This document shows positions 43,993 to 55,819 of a stretch of DNA of 64,000 nt, piece by piece. The DNA is from Phialophora verrucosa (Eukaryota; Ascomycota; Eurotiomycetes; Chaetothyriales; Herpotrichiellaceae), in NCBI GenBank assembly GCA_002099365.1, contig MSED01000005.1, forward strand, positions 2,381,036 through 2,445,035, in the 5' to 3' direction. Both the position numbers and the translations under genes were made by a program. The notes under the pieces are model-generated. The model ran no database searches and was not told the origin of the DNA. It saw only the letters and a list, made by a program, of their open reading frames with translations. Numbering within the stretch: the first letter of the stretch is position 1; the number at the start of each line of letters is the position of its first letter.

Positions 43993-44477
43993 ATGGCTGC
44001 CAAGCATCGATATTATCGCATCACGATCTTTGTCAACCGAGTCCAGGGGCTCACCGAGAAAGAGTTCCATAAGCATTGGTCGTCAACGCACAAAGAACTT
44101 GCAGAGGACTTGCTTGTGAAGTACGGCATTGCAAAATATCGACAGGTGGGAACCCCGAGCGCGGAGATTCGACAGAAAGCACCGATCACTGATGGAGGGC
44201 GCAGTACCATACACCTTCAGCTCTTAAACCGGAAGCCGAAGCTCAATGTCCCGGCTTAGACAAGGTCAGGAACCTGGGGCTCGACGGTGCAGCAGACTTC
44301 GTCATGGCGGACATTCAATCATTTTACAAGTTCCGTCAGGATCCATACTATATCTCACACATCGATGCCGATGCGAAGACGCTATTCGACTGGGATTCGG
44401 CTCGCTGGACGGTCGGGTGGGAGGAGGTGTACGTCAAGGATGGAAAGATCGTTGACATGCAAGATGGTGAGGACTAG
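43993..44477 (+). CDS. EthD-domain protein
   Basis: Exons are 43993-44145 and 44205-44477; the 59-nt intron (GTGGGA...GCGCAG) is phase 0 and gives 141 residues. The dimeric alpha/beta-barrel pattern of EthD proteins (PF07110) is clear: YRITIFVNRVQGLTEKEFHKHW at the start, LVKYGIAKYRQYHTP, DGAADFVMADIQSFYKF, and DPYYISHIDADAKTLFDW near the end. Without the intron the frame stops early, which is how it would be missed. Fungal EthD proteins include dehydratases or decarboxylases of anthraquinone and other aromatic polyketide pathways. It is transcribed divergently from the SDR. Confidence 0.87.
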
Positions 44478-45460
44478 TAGTGCCGACCTTTGATTGGTAC
44501 GAGTTCATGTCGAAGGACCATGCCACGGACGTCACGCAGTTAGCCGAAAGACGTCTTCATGAGATGAAGCAGAGACCCTGGTCTCACGTAGGTAGGGTGT
44601 ACTGTAGACGCACGAATTGAAGGGCAATTCAACTGCGCTTGATGTCTTCTGCCCGGCCGTGGACCGAGGAGCACGAGGAGGCTGTAGCGCAGATTGCTTG
44701 GCTTGAAGCGAACGAGCTTGGCAGTGCTTCGGTGGCGGAGGATCGACGCGAAGGATCCAGTGAACGCACCTTATCATCCTCGCCTTCTTGCTCCCATTCG
44801 AAGGGCACACCACCTCAGATGGCCATGTCGTGATTCTCGTCGTAATGATTATCTATCGGTGCGTGGCCGTGTTCTCACCCATTCAGACTCGTCTTCACCG
44901 AGGCCTGGCCAAGCCTGCACAGTAGCATCGTTTCTTATCGACACAAGGCCTAAGCTGCGAGCGGCCGAGGTAGGTCGTACTTGGATAATACTGGCATTGC
45001 ACTCGACCTGATCAAACATTGCTGTGGCACGCGACCGAAGAGCCAAAATCATTCTAGAACGCGCTTGGGGTGACAAGCATCAACGCTTCTGCCGCGGATA
45101 ACCAGCGCCGGTACAGCTGATCCGATCATGGAAATCCGGCTGATGTTCCACACAGTCGGCCGCCACCGATATCACTCGGCCAATGCTCGCAGCACCAAGA
45201 CTTCTCCCCCATGTCGCCAAGTCCTTGGGATACATCGCTGTCCTGCCGCCCCTCAATCAATTGATAACGAATGCAGACACCTTCCGCATTTGTGCGTCAC
45301 TCCGGTTGATGTTCCAAATGATTTTCCAAAAGATGTACGCCTTCCGTATTCTGATGGCGAACTTCAAGATGCCGTTGAGATATAACTATGGCTTCGTGGT
45401 GGCTTCAAGTGATGTTCAACGTCGACTCCTGCCATCCATATTTCCATTACCATCGCCAAG
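44478..45460. other. Intergenic region, 1 kb
   Basis: Upstream of the POT transporter; no gene seen. Confidence 0.45.
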
Positions 45461-47594
45461 ATGAGCGCAATCGCATCCAACGAAGCTCCCATCGTCGCGC
45501 AGGCGCAGGTCAGCCACGCCCCCCTGGCCGGCACTGTGACCGAGAAGCGCCTGGGCCGCGGCTCAATCGACGTCAACTCTTTCCAAGACACTAGCTCAAC
45601 TCTCGATGATGAAGTTACTGAGGCCGATCTCAACACGCTGCGGCGAGTGTCCGGCAAGATTCCCTGGACAGCCTTCACCGTCGCCTTCGTGGAGTTGTGC
45701 GAGCGATTCTCCTACTATGGAACTACGGTAGTCTGTACGTGGCGGATCCCAATCTCCAAACCCTAAGCGCTGCTAACTAGCCATGTGTTCAGTTGTCAAT
45801 TTCATCCAACAGCCTCTCCCGGAGGGCTCCAGCACGGGTGCTGGCCATTCGGGCCAGTCCGGTGCTCTCGGCATGGGCCAGCGAGCATCCACCGGCCTGG
45901 TGACATTTAATCAATTTTGGGCATACGTGATGCCTGTACTGGGCGCTTACAGTACGTCGTCCTCTCTCGACGCATCCTTCACCTAGGAGGAAACCGACCT
46001 GGTCTAACAATACTTTGCAGTGGCCGATGCTCATTGGGGTCGTTACAAGACCATCCATGTTGCCATTATCTGTGCTCTACTCGGACACGTCATCTTGACA
46101 GCATCAGCAGCACCGAGTGTTATTAAGAATGGCAGCTCGGCCCTTGCCGCTTTCACCATCGGCCTCATTATCCTGGGAGTGGGCACTGGTGGCTTCAAAT
46201 CAAATATCTCACCCCTCCTTGCCGAGCAGCAGACGGATACCAAGAAACGAATTGAGGTCCTCAAGTCCGGTGAGCGTGTTATCGTTGACCCAACGGTGAC
46301 AACGTCTCGCATATTCTTGTACTTTTACCTCTGCATCAACATTGGGTCACTCGTCGGACAAATCGGCATGGTAAACCCCCCTGTTACTCTGAACTTGTGG
46401 TATCCGCTAACAGCCACACGCAGGTCTATGCCGAGAAATACGTCGGCTTCTGGCTCGCCTACATGCTCCCAACGGTCTTGTTCCTCTGCGCACCAGTTGT
46501 GCTGGCCCTGTGCCGCAAGCGCTACATCTTGACCCCTCCCACAGGCTCAGTCGTCGCCAAGTTCTGGCAGCTCTGGACCTACGCGTCCAAAGGCCGATGG
46601 AGCATCAGCCCAGTCAGGACGTACAAGAACTTCTCTGCTCCGGATTTCTGGGAGCGTGTCAAACCTTCTCGCATCCCGGCCGGTCAACGCCCCGCGTGGA
46701 TGACCTTTGACGACGCTTGGGTCGATGAGGTCCGTCGCGGCCTGAAAGCCTGTGCTGTCTTCCTCTACCTGCCTCTCTACTGGCTCGCGTACGGTCAAAT
46801 GACCGGCAATTTGACATCTCAAGCCGCGTAAGTTCCCTCTCTCACTGCCCATTCGGCATCCACCTTGTCCTACACCGTTGCGGCGAAGCGAAGCAAACTA
46901 ACAAAAATCTCCCAGCGTCATGGAACTCAACGGCGTGCCCAACGACATCATTCAAAACCTCAACCCCATCAGCATCATCATCTTCATTCCCCTCATGGAC
47001 TTTGTCATCTACCCGGCCCTACGCAAGGCACGCATCAACTTCACCCCTATCAAGCGCATCGCCTTCGGATTCGCGCTCGCCTCGCTGGCAATGGTCTCTG
47101 CGTGCGTCATCCAAGTGTACATCTACAGAATGAGCCCGTGCGGCCACCACGCCTCAGACCCCGACTGCTCCGGCCCCGCGCCCATCAACGTGTGGGTGCA
47201 GACCGTGCCGTACGTGCTGATTGGCTTCTCCGAGATCATGGCCAGCATCACGTCCCTGGAATACGCGTTCACCAAGGCGCCCTACAACATGCGCTCCTTC
47301 GTCATGTCGATCAACCTGCTCATGAATGCCTTCTCGTCCGCCATCGCGCAGGGGCTCGTCGCCCTGAGCGCCGACCCGCTCCTAGTGTGGAATTACGGCG
47401 TCGTCGCGGTCTTGGCCGGCGTCGGTGGAGTGGCGTTCTGGTTCAACTTCAGGCAGCTGGACAGCGAGGAGGACAAGCTCAACATGCTGCAGGCCAGTTC
47501 GTACAGGGGCAAGCGGAAGAGCGTGGCCAGTCGGGGTGGCAGTGTCGCCGGGCCGGGCAGCGAGGAGATGTATGTACAGAAGAGCGACGTCTAG
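45461..47594 (+). CDS. PTR2: POT/PTR2-family peptide transporter
   Basis: Proton-coupled di/tripeptide importer of the plasma membrane. Five exons: 45461-45734, 45793-45951, 46021-46370, 46424-46827 and 46916-47594, all in phase, 621 residues. The family signature FVELCERFSYYGTT opens span 1. GAYMADAHWGRYKTI matches the second PTR signature, followed by CINIGSL. Later blocks FLYLPLYWLAYGQMTGNL, GVPNDIIQNLNPISIIIFIPL and YALTKAP-like LEYAFTKAPYNMRS are characteristic of fungal Ptr2. Both tails are long, Ser/Thr- and charge-rich, as expected for cytosolic regulation. The symbol follows yeast; nitrate or other substrates cannot be excluded within the POT superfamily. Confidence 0.93.
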
Positions 47595-48238
47595 ATGGAC
47601 AGAGCCTACTACGAGTACACTGTATGTCGACTGGTGGGGCAGGTGGACGGGTCGAGAGTCAGCCCTGGACAGTGCGGAGCGGACACTGTACGATGTCATG
47701 ATACAGACAGACAAGACAGCCAACCAGACACAAAAACAGACACAGTCAAGGGCGAGGCCCGAATGAAGCATGCAAGCATCAAAAAACCACCAGTCAGCTC
47801 TGAAATTCAGGCAGTGATTACCTAGGGAATCTTGTTCTCTCAAGTGACAGACGGACAGACTACTGCACAGCATCGCAGTACTGTACCACAGCGTCTGCGC
47901 TGCCCGACGTAGTCGGTGGCTGTCCGCACTCGATCCATAATACAAATGTCCCAACTCCGTCGCGTGGACATCGTATCCGTGCTTGTTCCGTTCTCTAAGC
48001 CAAAAAAAAGATGCATAAAGGTCATTACAGCTGCAGCCCGGTGCCTGCACCCATGACAGACCTCCCTTGAACCCACCCACCCAACCGCCCATCCATGTCG
48101 CTGCACAATCGGCGTGGTACAAGTATCATAACTCCGGAGAACGGCTGGCCATCCGGGTGGAGGACATGGAGAGGCAGCGCACACCCAAGCCATTCCCAAC
48201 ACAAGGCCCACTCCACGTCAAACACATGGTTGTGCCAT
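47595..48238. other. Convergent intergenic region
   Basis: Between the POT transporter and CDK1 stops; a purine/CAGACA-rich stretch lies at about 47690-47750. No gene seen. Confidence 0.45.
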
Positions 48239-49388
48239 CTAGTGATAACCATTTGTTCTCGGTGGGCCTCGCTGCGAGTATGCCGCCGAGCCGGCTGCGA
48301 AGTAGGGATGATTGCAGGCTGCCTTGGCTGATATTCTGTGAGCAGGATCATATTCGAGCATCGCCTCGATCAGCTCCAGGCCTGCTGGCTCGAGATTAGG
48401 CACGAGTTTGGACATTGGCTCCTTGCGCCACTTGGGGAAGGAAGTCTTGAAGTCAGGGAACGAGGTGACGCCGGGCCAGGTGTTTTCGTCAGGGGTGCCG
48501 AGGAGTCTAGAGTCAAGGTCAGTAAGGGCGACTGCTGGTGAGCACAAGATGACACGTACTTGAAGATCTTGAAGATTTCGTCGATTTCAGAGTCGCCGGG
48601 GAACAAGGGTTTACGGGTGCACATCTCTGCGAAGATGGCGCCGACTGACCACATGTCTACACCCGTGGAGTATTGCCGGCCGCCGAGAAGGATTTCTGGA
48701 GCGCGGTACCATAGCGTGACGACCTGGTAGAAACGTAAGCAAAGGGTTTGGGATAGACAGAAGTTGCAGGTGCAACCAACCTCGTGCGTGTATGTCCTCA
48801 AGGGCACGCCAAATGCTCGGGCCAGGCCAAAATCAGCCAATTTGAGATTGCCCTCACGGTCGATCAGCAGGTTCTGAGGCTTGAGGTCGCGATGCAGGAC
48901 GCGGTGGCTGTGGCAATATCGCACCCCTTCCACCAATTGGGCCATGAATTTCTTGACCATATCCTTGCCGAGCCCCAGTCGCTGCATATCCATGGTCGAA
49001 CCCTCCGGTAGGGCCTTGCCGCGGCCTCCATCTGACACTGGCAAAGCCTCCATATACTTCTTGAGATCGCAGTCAAGGAATTCAAAGACGAGATATAGCT
49101 TGTGGCCATCGGCGTGGACAATGTTGAACAGGCGCACGATGTTGGGGTCATTCATCTCTTTGAGCAGGGAGATTTCGCGGATTGCGGTGCTAGGCACGCC
49201 TTCATCTTCGGCTTCCAGGCGGATTTTCTTGAGGGCGACAATTCTGCCACCATTGGACAGGTCTCGAGCCTTGTAGACGACTCCGTACGTGCCTGGAGCG
49301 GTGGTGTTAGTGACGGCGCAGGGCGAGAAGTGGGACTGAGTCTTCTCTGACCTTCACCGATCTTCTCGATCTTCTGATAGTTCTCCAT
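48239..49388 (-). CDS. CDC2: Cyclin-dependent kinase 1 (Cdc2/NimX)
   Basis: The master mitotic kinase. Four exons: complement 49352-49388, 48781-49292, 48560-48723 and 48239-48506, with introns of 59, 57 and 53 nt; 326 residues. The start MENYQKIEKIGEGTYGVVYK carries the inhibitory T14/Y15 pair. VALKKIRL has the catalytic Lys. The cyclin-contact helix is PSTAIRE (46-52), a CDK1 hallmark. HRDLKPQN, ADFGLARAFG and the T-loop [20 protein letters not shown] (phosphorylated Thr in TYTHE) follow, then LGTPDENTWPGV. A fungal insertion rich in Gly after KKYMEALPV is present, as in filamentous ascomycete Cdc2. It shares its upstream region with tyrosyl-tRNA synthetase. Confidence 0.97.
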
Positions 49389-49944
49389 CTTTCCCCCAAG
49401 AAGTGTTATTGATTCATGAAACAACCCTACAGCGCAAAGTCGGGAATATGTGCGAAAATAGGCGGTGGGCAGTAACAAGGGGCTGCCTCCACTGTGAACA
49501 CACTCTCCTTTGAGCCTTGGTGGGAGGAAATCCTGTCGCTGAGGCTTGCTGTTGGACCAGAGAATTAGTGGATTCCTACGCAAGCATTCACAAAGATATG
49601 CTCTACTGGCGAGAAGCTGGCGACATGGAGAAGATGTAAGATGGTGGATGGTTGTCCGAAGCGCAAGTGTTTGTTTGGTGTTTAGACGCGCCTGATTGGC
49701 GGGGAGGACGTGGTGCCTGCCAAGCCTTTTCCCGCCCGCAGTTCGACTTGAAGTTCGGCTGAACTGCGGAATGAGATGAGGGCGTGAAAAGAGATTGTCG
49801 AGTTGACTCATCTTCAGTTGAAGTTGACAACAGCCTACATCCTGCCCTTGGGTTCGACTGTCCTCGCCCGATCCCTCTCCTTCCATCGGCACTGTGTCCC
49901 ACGAGCATTCTGCGACATCTTACCCATTATCCCCCCCGCCCAGC
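49389..49944. other. Bidirectional promoter region of CDK1 and TyrRS
   Basis: 556 bp separates the two start codons. Contains no credible gene; the rightward frame stays open a little upstream of the TyrRS ATG. No clear element recognised. Confidence 0.5.
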
Positions 49945-51186
49945 ATGGCGGGCAAAGACCTGTCCCCGCAAGAGAAGCTCGCGCTGATCAAAGATCAATT
50001 ACAAGAGGTCCTGCACGAAGACATCCTAGAGAATGTTATCCTGAAAGAGCAGAGGCCCCTGGTCATCTACTGGGGAACAGCTACCACGGGAAGACCGCAC
50101 TGCGGCTACTTCGTGCCCATGATGAAGATTGCACACTTCCTACGTGCAGGCTGCAGGGTCAAGATCCTGCTGGCCGACATCCACGGCTTTCTCGACAATC
50201 TGAAAGCGCCCATTGAGCTGGTCAAGTTCCGTGCGGAATACTACAAGTACATCATTCAGTCACTGCTCAAGGCGGTCGGCGTCAGCTTGGAGAAGTTGGA
50301 ATTCGTCCTTGGGTCGTCCTACCAATTAAGTGCTGACTACACGATGGATATCTTTCGATTGAGCAGTGTGGTCACTGAGCACGACGCAAAGAAGGCTGGT
50401 GCTGAAGTCGTCAAGCAGGTCGAGAATGCTACACTGTCAGGGCTTATCTATCCGCTAATGCAGGCACTTGACGAGCAGCATCTAGGTGTTGATGCGCAAT
50501 TTGGTGGTGTCGACCAGCGTAAAATCTTTGCTCTTGCTCAAGAAACACTACCAAAGATTGGTTACAAAGAACGCGCTCATCTCATGAATCCCATGGTTCC
50601 TGGTCTGGCTGGCGGTAAAATGTCTGCGTCGGACCCCGACTCCAAGATCGACATCCTCGACTCTGCTGACGCCGTCAGAAAGAAGCTGCGGAAAGCGTTC
50701 GCCGCTGCAAAGGAAGTGGAAGGGAATGGCATCATTTCGTTCGTCGAGTATGTGCTCTTGCCCATAAGTGCTCTGAGGCATCCTGAAGGCAAAGGAACGT
50801 TCGAGTGTAAGCGCAGGGAAGGCGAAGGAGAGCCATTGGTCTACCACGATATCGAGACCCTGAAGGAGGATTACCTGGCAGACAGACTCACACCGCAGCT
50901 GCTCAAAGCAGGCGCCACAGAAGCTCTCGTCGATCTGCTGGCCCCGATTCAAGCAGAGTTCCAGGCTTCTCCCGAATGGCAGGACATTGAGAAGAAGGCC
51001 TATCCTCCTGCTGAGCCGGTCAAGAAGAAGAAGCAGCCAAAGGACAAGGGTTCACGACACCCAGGTGCAAATGTGACTGCGAATCCGGACGGATCCATCA
51101 AAGGCCGTGGCAAGGAGCAGGTTGAGGTGGGCAAGACAGCAGAAGAAGCAATGTCGAATCTCGAGATCAATGGCCAGGCTTCGTGA
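49945..51186 (+). CDS. TYS1: Tyrosyl-tRNA synthetase, cytoplasmic
   Basis: Charges cytosolic tRNA-Tyr. 413 residues, intronless, from the ATG at 49945 (the open frame upstream lacks an ATG). The eukaryotic/archaeal-type class Ic synthetase is seen in YWGTATTGRPHCGY (HIGH-type), LADIHGFLDN, ADYTMDIFRLSS, DEQHLGVDAQFGGVDQRK and the KMSKS-type GGKMSASDPDSKI. The C-terminus has a Lys-rich stretch (PVKKKKQPKDKG) usual in fungal Tys1 and likely involved in tRNA binding or localisation. Lack of a presequence indicates the cytosolic enzyme rather than the mitochondrial one. Confidence 0.96.
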   Translation: MAGKDLSPQEKLALIKDQLQEVLHEDILENVILKEQRPLVIYWGTATTGRPHCGYFVPMMKIAHFLRAGCRVKILLADIHGFLDNLKAPIELVKFRAEYYKYIIQSLLKAVGVSLEKLEFVLGSSYQLSADYTMDIFRLSSVVTEHDAKKAGAEVVKQVENATLSGLIYPLMQALDEQHLGVDAQFGGVDQRKIFALAQETLPKIGYKERAHLMNPMVPGLAGGKMSASDPDSKIDILDSADAVRKKLRKAFAAAKEVEGNGIISFVEYVLLPISALRHPEGKGTFECKRREGEGEPLVYHDIETLKEDYLADRLTPQLLKAGATEALVDLLAPIQAEFQASPEWQDIEKKAYPPAEPVKKKKQPKDKGSRHPGANVTANPDGSIKGRGKEQVEVGKTAEEAMSNLEINGQAS

Positions 51187-53901
51187 GAAACGCGACACAG
51201 CGCTGATAATCTCGGAGCAATCCTTTGAGGACGCCGGTGGACCTAGTGCAAGCGTCAACGGTCAGCAGGCTATCGCTGATCCTAGCAACCTGTATCAATG
51301 CGATGCGGCGTGCAGATTCCTACGGTCTGGGAGAGACTGTTCGCCTGCTCACGCGTCGCATGAGGATGTCACCTTGTACGGCATGATTCCTGCGTCCTGC
51401 AAGGCTAGCACCCAGTCCGCAAACCTTCAGATCTCTCAGGCCCGTCCACTAGCTCAACACAGTAGTCTTCTAGAATTCTCCGGAGAGTGATCGTGCTGGC
51501 GCGCAGTCGGCCTAATTGTGGAGGCGACTGTAACTGCGGGGATGACGATGGGCATCTTCATTCATGTGCCTTTTCTACGTACTGGATCTCGGCGGCATTC
51601 TCGGCGTTTCTCGACTGTGTCCTCGGTTCTGCTGACCTGAGCCTCTTCGACGCCTCCAACCTTTCGCCTTCTTTGCTTCTTCCCCAGATATCTCACTCTT
51701 CTCCGCCCATTGGCGAAGCCAAGGACCGCATCTCCGGCAATACCAGCCCCTCCAATCCGCAGCTACTCCGTACGAGGTTTCTGCGGGGGCCAGCCTGCGC
51801 TTACCCAGTACGTATTGTACACTCCCAGCTCACCTTCTGGCAGAGCCAATGCGCTCGCATGCTTACGCCGAGACACTTCGCAAAATAGTTGCTCCATATC
51901 GTCTCCTTCGCGTCGCCAAACCGCAAGAAGTTTCCGAAACTAGTAAGGGGACACACCAAGCAGCCTTTCTGCAACGATCGCAACGATTATTCCTTGAGGG
52001 TGTTTCGGTGGCGTTCGCGGTCCCCGAACACTTGTTCCATGGTGAATATGAGATGGGTTTGGCTACCGCTGGATATCACGGCTCCAGGGTCGTGTGCCTG
52101 CGCATGGTGACGGCGATATGCATGAGCAGTGGACCCAGCAAATCTTTTGCAGCACTACGCTCAACTGCATCGGGATCGAGCTAATTATGTTCGATACAGC
52201 CCGAGGACGCAAGTGTCCAAGTCAAAGAGTGCTTTGGGAATCGAGCGTCATACCTCAGAATGGCGCTTCATACCAAGACTAAACCGGGAATCGGTCGTGA
52301 AGCAAAGAGGCGCTGGGGTCACGGCCGGTTTGAATGCCAACACTGCTTCCCCTCCCCAACACGAAGTGGCGCGCCACTCACGCAGCCCTTCCCGTCGGCT
52401 CTTTTCACACTTTGTTTTCTCTCACACGTCCGCAAATGTGTACACAAGGTGACGAAAGGATCGACAATGATAGCCACTGTCTAGCGAGAGGCGAAACGAA
52501 ATGTTCGGCAATATGCCCTACAAGTTGACCAGCATAGACCGACTCGTAATGGTGACGTTCGCACAGATCTCGATGCAAGCATTAACGCCAACCTCACACC
52601 AAGAATATCTGTTTGAGGCTTAACGGAACAATACAACGAGCTAGAGTGCGGTGAAGCGATCAAGTTCCCGGCGTTCGCGTTCACGTTTTTACGATCACAT
52701 CCATGCTCGTGTGCTCTTCTGGTATCCATCAAATCTCCAATCGCGAAGTCGCAGTAGCCGACGTTAATACAATGTCATGAATCTTTGTTTACAAGCATCG
52801 GCTTTGATAGATGGCAGTGCACTGGATCAAGCCGCCTATGTCTGAGCGAATACAGGCGAACGGCCGACTGCACTGGCGTGAAGATCCCTGGGGCGACCCC
52901 AGATCTTCATTCCGCCGAGCATCAGCTGGGTGAGGCCGGTGCTTTCAAAAGAGCGCCGTGGACTATGTATTGGTCCGGTCACAGTCCTGAACACCAACGT
53001 CAGAACCCAGCCAGGCAAACAGCGGAGAAGATCTGAGCTTGCGGAGGGAGGGTGGGCACTAGACTGAGTGCGGGGTTGTCATGTCACTGCATGTTCCAAG
53101 AAGTCGAGGGCAGACTCGAAGGCATCTAAAAACGCCCCTTGGGTCAGCAGCATGGCTAGTGTATGGTGGACCATCGTGACCATCACAGAGCTCGGCAATG
53201 GCGCCCTGGATTGGGAAAGGATTGCACATGGGAAAGCGAGGCTGTTGTTCTCCATCGAATCTCTCCACTCTTTTTCGCGACCAATTTCTGCGATCCCGAG
53301 CCCCAGTCCACCAGTCATCACACGGGCCGGACAACGACATCCCTTGCCCTATTTGCTTCGTCCTGCTTGACTCGCTCCTCGCGGACAGGCAAGGTGGAAG
53401 TCCAAGCTCTCCATGATTCTCAGACGACCTCATTGGACTGGAGGCTGGCAACACCTGACCTGCCTGACCTTGCCAATCCGCTTTGCCGGGCGTCCTGGCC
53501 GTTTCTCAAGCCACGATACGTTTTGAGCGGACATTGACTCAAGTAACTCCAAGCCTAATCATGCGAGCTCACCCCTGGGACCCACGCTGATTGGGAGTTT
53601 CACCGAGTACTTTACACGAGGCCCAGGTTACGACGTACCTCGATAGGGCCGAATTGGCATGCAATCCCACAGCTACCCCTAGCTTCTTGTGGAAGCAGTG
53701 CGTCATTCAAGCTCGAGGGTGAGGACAGCTGGATCAGCAGGTACGATTTGTATATTTATGCAGCACCCTTCCTCGTAAACCCAGTCTTGCCATTCCTCTG
53801 CATTGGGATTCAAATCTGTCCTGGCCACAGGTCTCCGAGAGACCTTGTCAACGTGTACCTCGTTCCCTGCTTTAGTTGAGCCTCAAGCGCAATTTACCAC
53901 G
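51187..53901. other. Gene-poor region, 2.7 kb
   Basis: No supported gene. The longest frame (51487-51888, forward) has no domain. A TATATTTA at 53751-53758 about 150 bp before the permease start could be its TATA box. No transposon ends, tRNA or rRNA recognised. Confidence 0.5.
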
Positions 53902-55819
53902 ATGAGTTTCGCCCACGACGAAGAGAGCGGCCCAGGTCGTGGTGGTAGACACATGAGTGTCTCTCACTATGCCAATAACATGGGAGCACCGACCTATGAT
54001 ACAACCCGACGGAGGTCTTCTATCGTCCCCGCGGCGGCCCTGGGAGCACATCAGGACGAGATAATATTCAACCAGAAGGATGAAACTCTCCGCAAGATGT
54101 CCGTCGCAGTGCCCAACCTTGCTGAGCTTTCTGCCGATGCCAAAGCCGCTGCGGAGTTAGAACACAAGATGGGTTTCCGCGAGGGCTGCAGACTGTACCC
54201 CAAGGCCATTCTGTTCTCTTTCTGCCTTTCTCTTGCCGTCATCATGGAAGGTTACGACACGTATTTGCTCGGTAACTTCTTCGGACTGACAACTTTCGCG
54301 CGCAAGTACGGCTCGCCCGCAGGCATCGTTGACGGCGTGCAGACCTACCAGGTCTCTGCCTCGTGGCAATCCGCACTCTCCAACGGCACGGCTGCTGCTC
54401 AGATCATCGGGCTGTTCCTCAATGGTATCATTTCCGAGAGAATTGGATACCGCTGGACGATGATCGGCGCTCTCACTTTCATCACCGGTACTATCTTCAT
54501 CACCTTCTTCGCCGTCGATGTCCAGATGTTGCTAGCTGGTTACGTTCTGTCGGGGCTTCCGTGGGGGTAAGGCACACCGACTGTCAAGCCAGTGACTCGA
54601 TGCTAACAACCAGACAGAGTTTTCCAGACATTGACCACGACCTATGCTGCCGAAGTCACTCCAGTTCCACTTCGACCATACCTGACGACCTACGTGAATC
54701 TCTGCTGGGTTATTGGCCAGCTCCTCGCTGCCGGTATCCTCAAGGGGTTCGTCAGTGCGACTGACCAGTGGGCATACCGCATCCCCTACGCCATCCAGTG
54801 GATCTGGCCTCTTCCCATCGCCCTCACCGCGTTCCTCGCTCCGGAAAGCCCGTGGTGGCTGGTGCGTCACGGGAAACTCGACAAGGCTCGTGCTGCGCTG
54901 CTCAAGCTGACGTCGAAGAAGAACACCGAGTTCAACGTAGAAGACACGTTGGCGATGATGATCCACACCAACGAGCTTGAAATCCAGCAGACCGCTGGTA
55001 CCAACTACTGGGACTGCTTTAAGGGTGTGGACCGTCGGCGAACTGAAGTCACCTGCATCACCTGGCTTATTCAACAAACATCTGGATCTCCCATGATCGG
55101 TTGGGGCACGTACTTCATGATCCAGGCCGGCTTAAGCGAAAGCAACGCGTACTCCCTCGGTGTCGGCCAGAGCGCCATGGGCTTCTGCGGAACCGTCCTG
55201 TCATGGTTCCTGATGCCACATTTCGGTCGCCGCACCTTGTACCTCTACGGCCAGGCCGTCATGTTCATCATTCTCATGATCATTGGCGGTCTTGGTGTAC
55301 CTAGTTTGTCCACCTCGGTCGGTTGGGCATCTGGAGCTTTGATTCTGATCCTCACCTTCGTCTACGACTTTACCGTCGGTCCTGTCTGTTACTCTCTCGT
55401 GGCAGAACTGCCGTCCACCCGTCTTCGAATCAAAACTGTCGTCTTGGCTCGAAACGTGTACAACATCATGGGAATCATCGTCGGCACCCTGCAGCCACGC
55501 ATGATGAACCCCACTGCTTGGGGCTGGCGTGGAAAGACATGCTTCTTTTGGGGTGGCCTCAACTTGCTCGGTTTGATTTGGACCTATTTCCGTCTCCCAG
55601 AACCAAAGGTACGTCTCACCATCAAGGTGTGTTTCTTTTCGACCTGTCTAACGTGATCGTCAGGGTCTTACCTATGCCGAACTCGATGTCTTGTTTGAGA
55701 ACAAGGTCTCGGCTCGCAAATTCAAGACTGTCAAGGTCGATCCCTACCGTTCCGACAACCTGGTTATCGTCCCCGACGACGAGGGCGACTACTCAGTCGC
55801 GGAGAAGAAGGGTTTCTGA
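53902..55819 (+). CDS. Maltose-type MFS sugar permease (alpha-glucoside transporter)
   Basis: Exons are 53902-54566, 54618-55608 and 55664-55819 with introns of 51 and 55 nt, all in phase; 603 residues. Twelve spans follow a long cytosolic N-terminus of about 100 residues. Family marks are MEGYDTYLLGNFFGLTTF in span 1, SERIGYRWTMIGAL, AEVTPVPLRPYLTTYVNLCW, PESPWWLVRHGKLDKA, and the ending PEPKGLTYAELDVLFENKVSARKF, which is the fungal maltose/alpha-glucoside permease signature (MalP, Mal31 type). The third exon supplies that ending. Expected regulation is by carbon source, but no maltase or MAL activator gene is nearby. Confidence 0.92.

Noticed and set aside
44246..44493. Two small forward frames overlapping the EthD gene
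   Set aside because: They are out-of-frame readings of EthD exon 2; the intron at 44146-44204 explains the apparent stop.
51487..51888. 133-residue forward frame, and a reverse frame here reading GGAGIAGDAVLGFANG
   Set aside because: Neither has a clean start, splice pattern or recognisable family; the Gly-rich run is probably chance.
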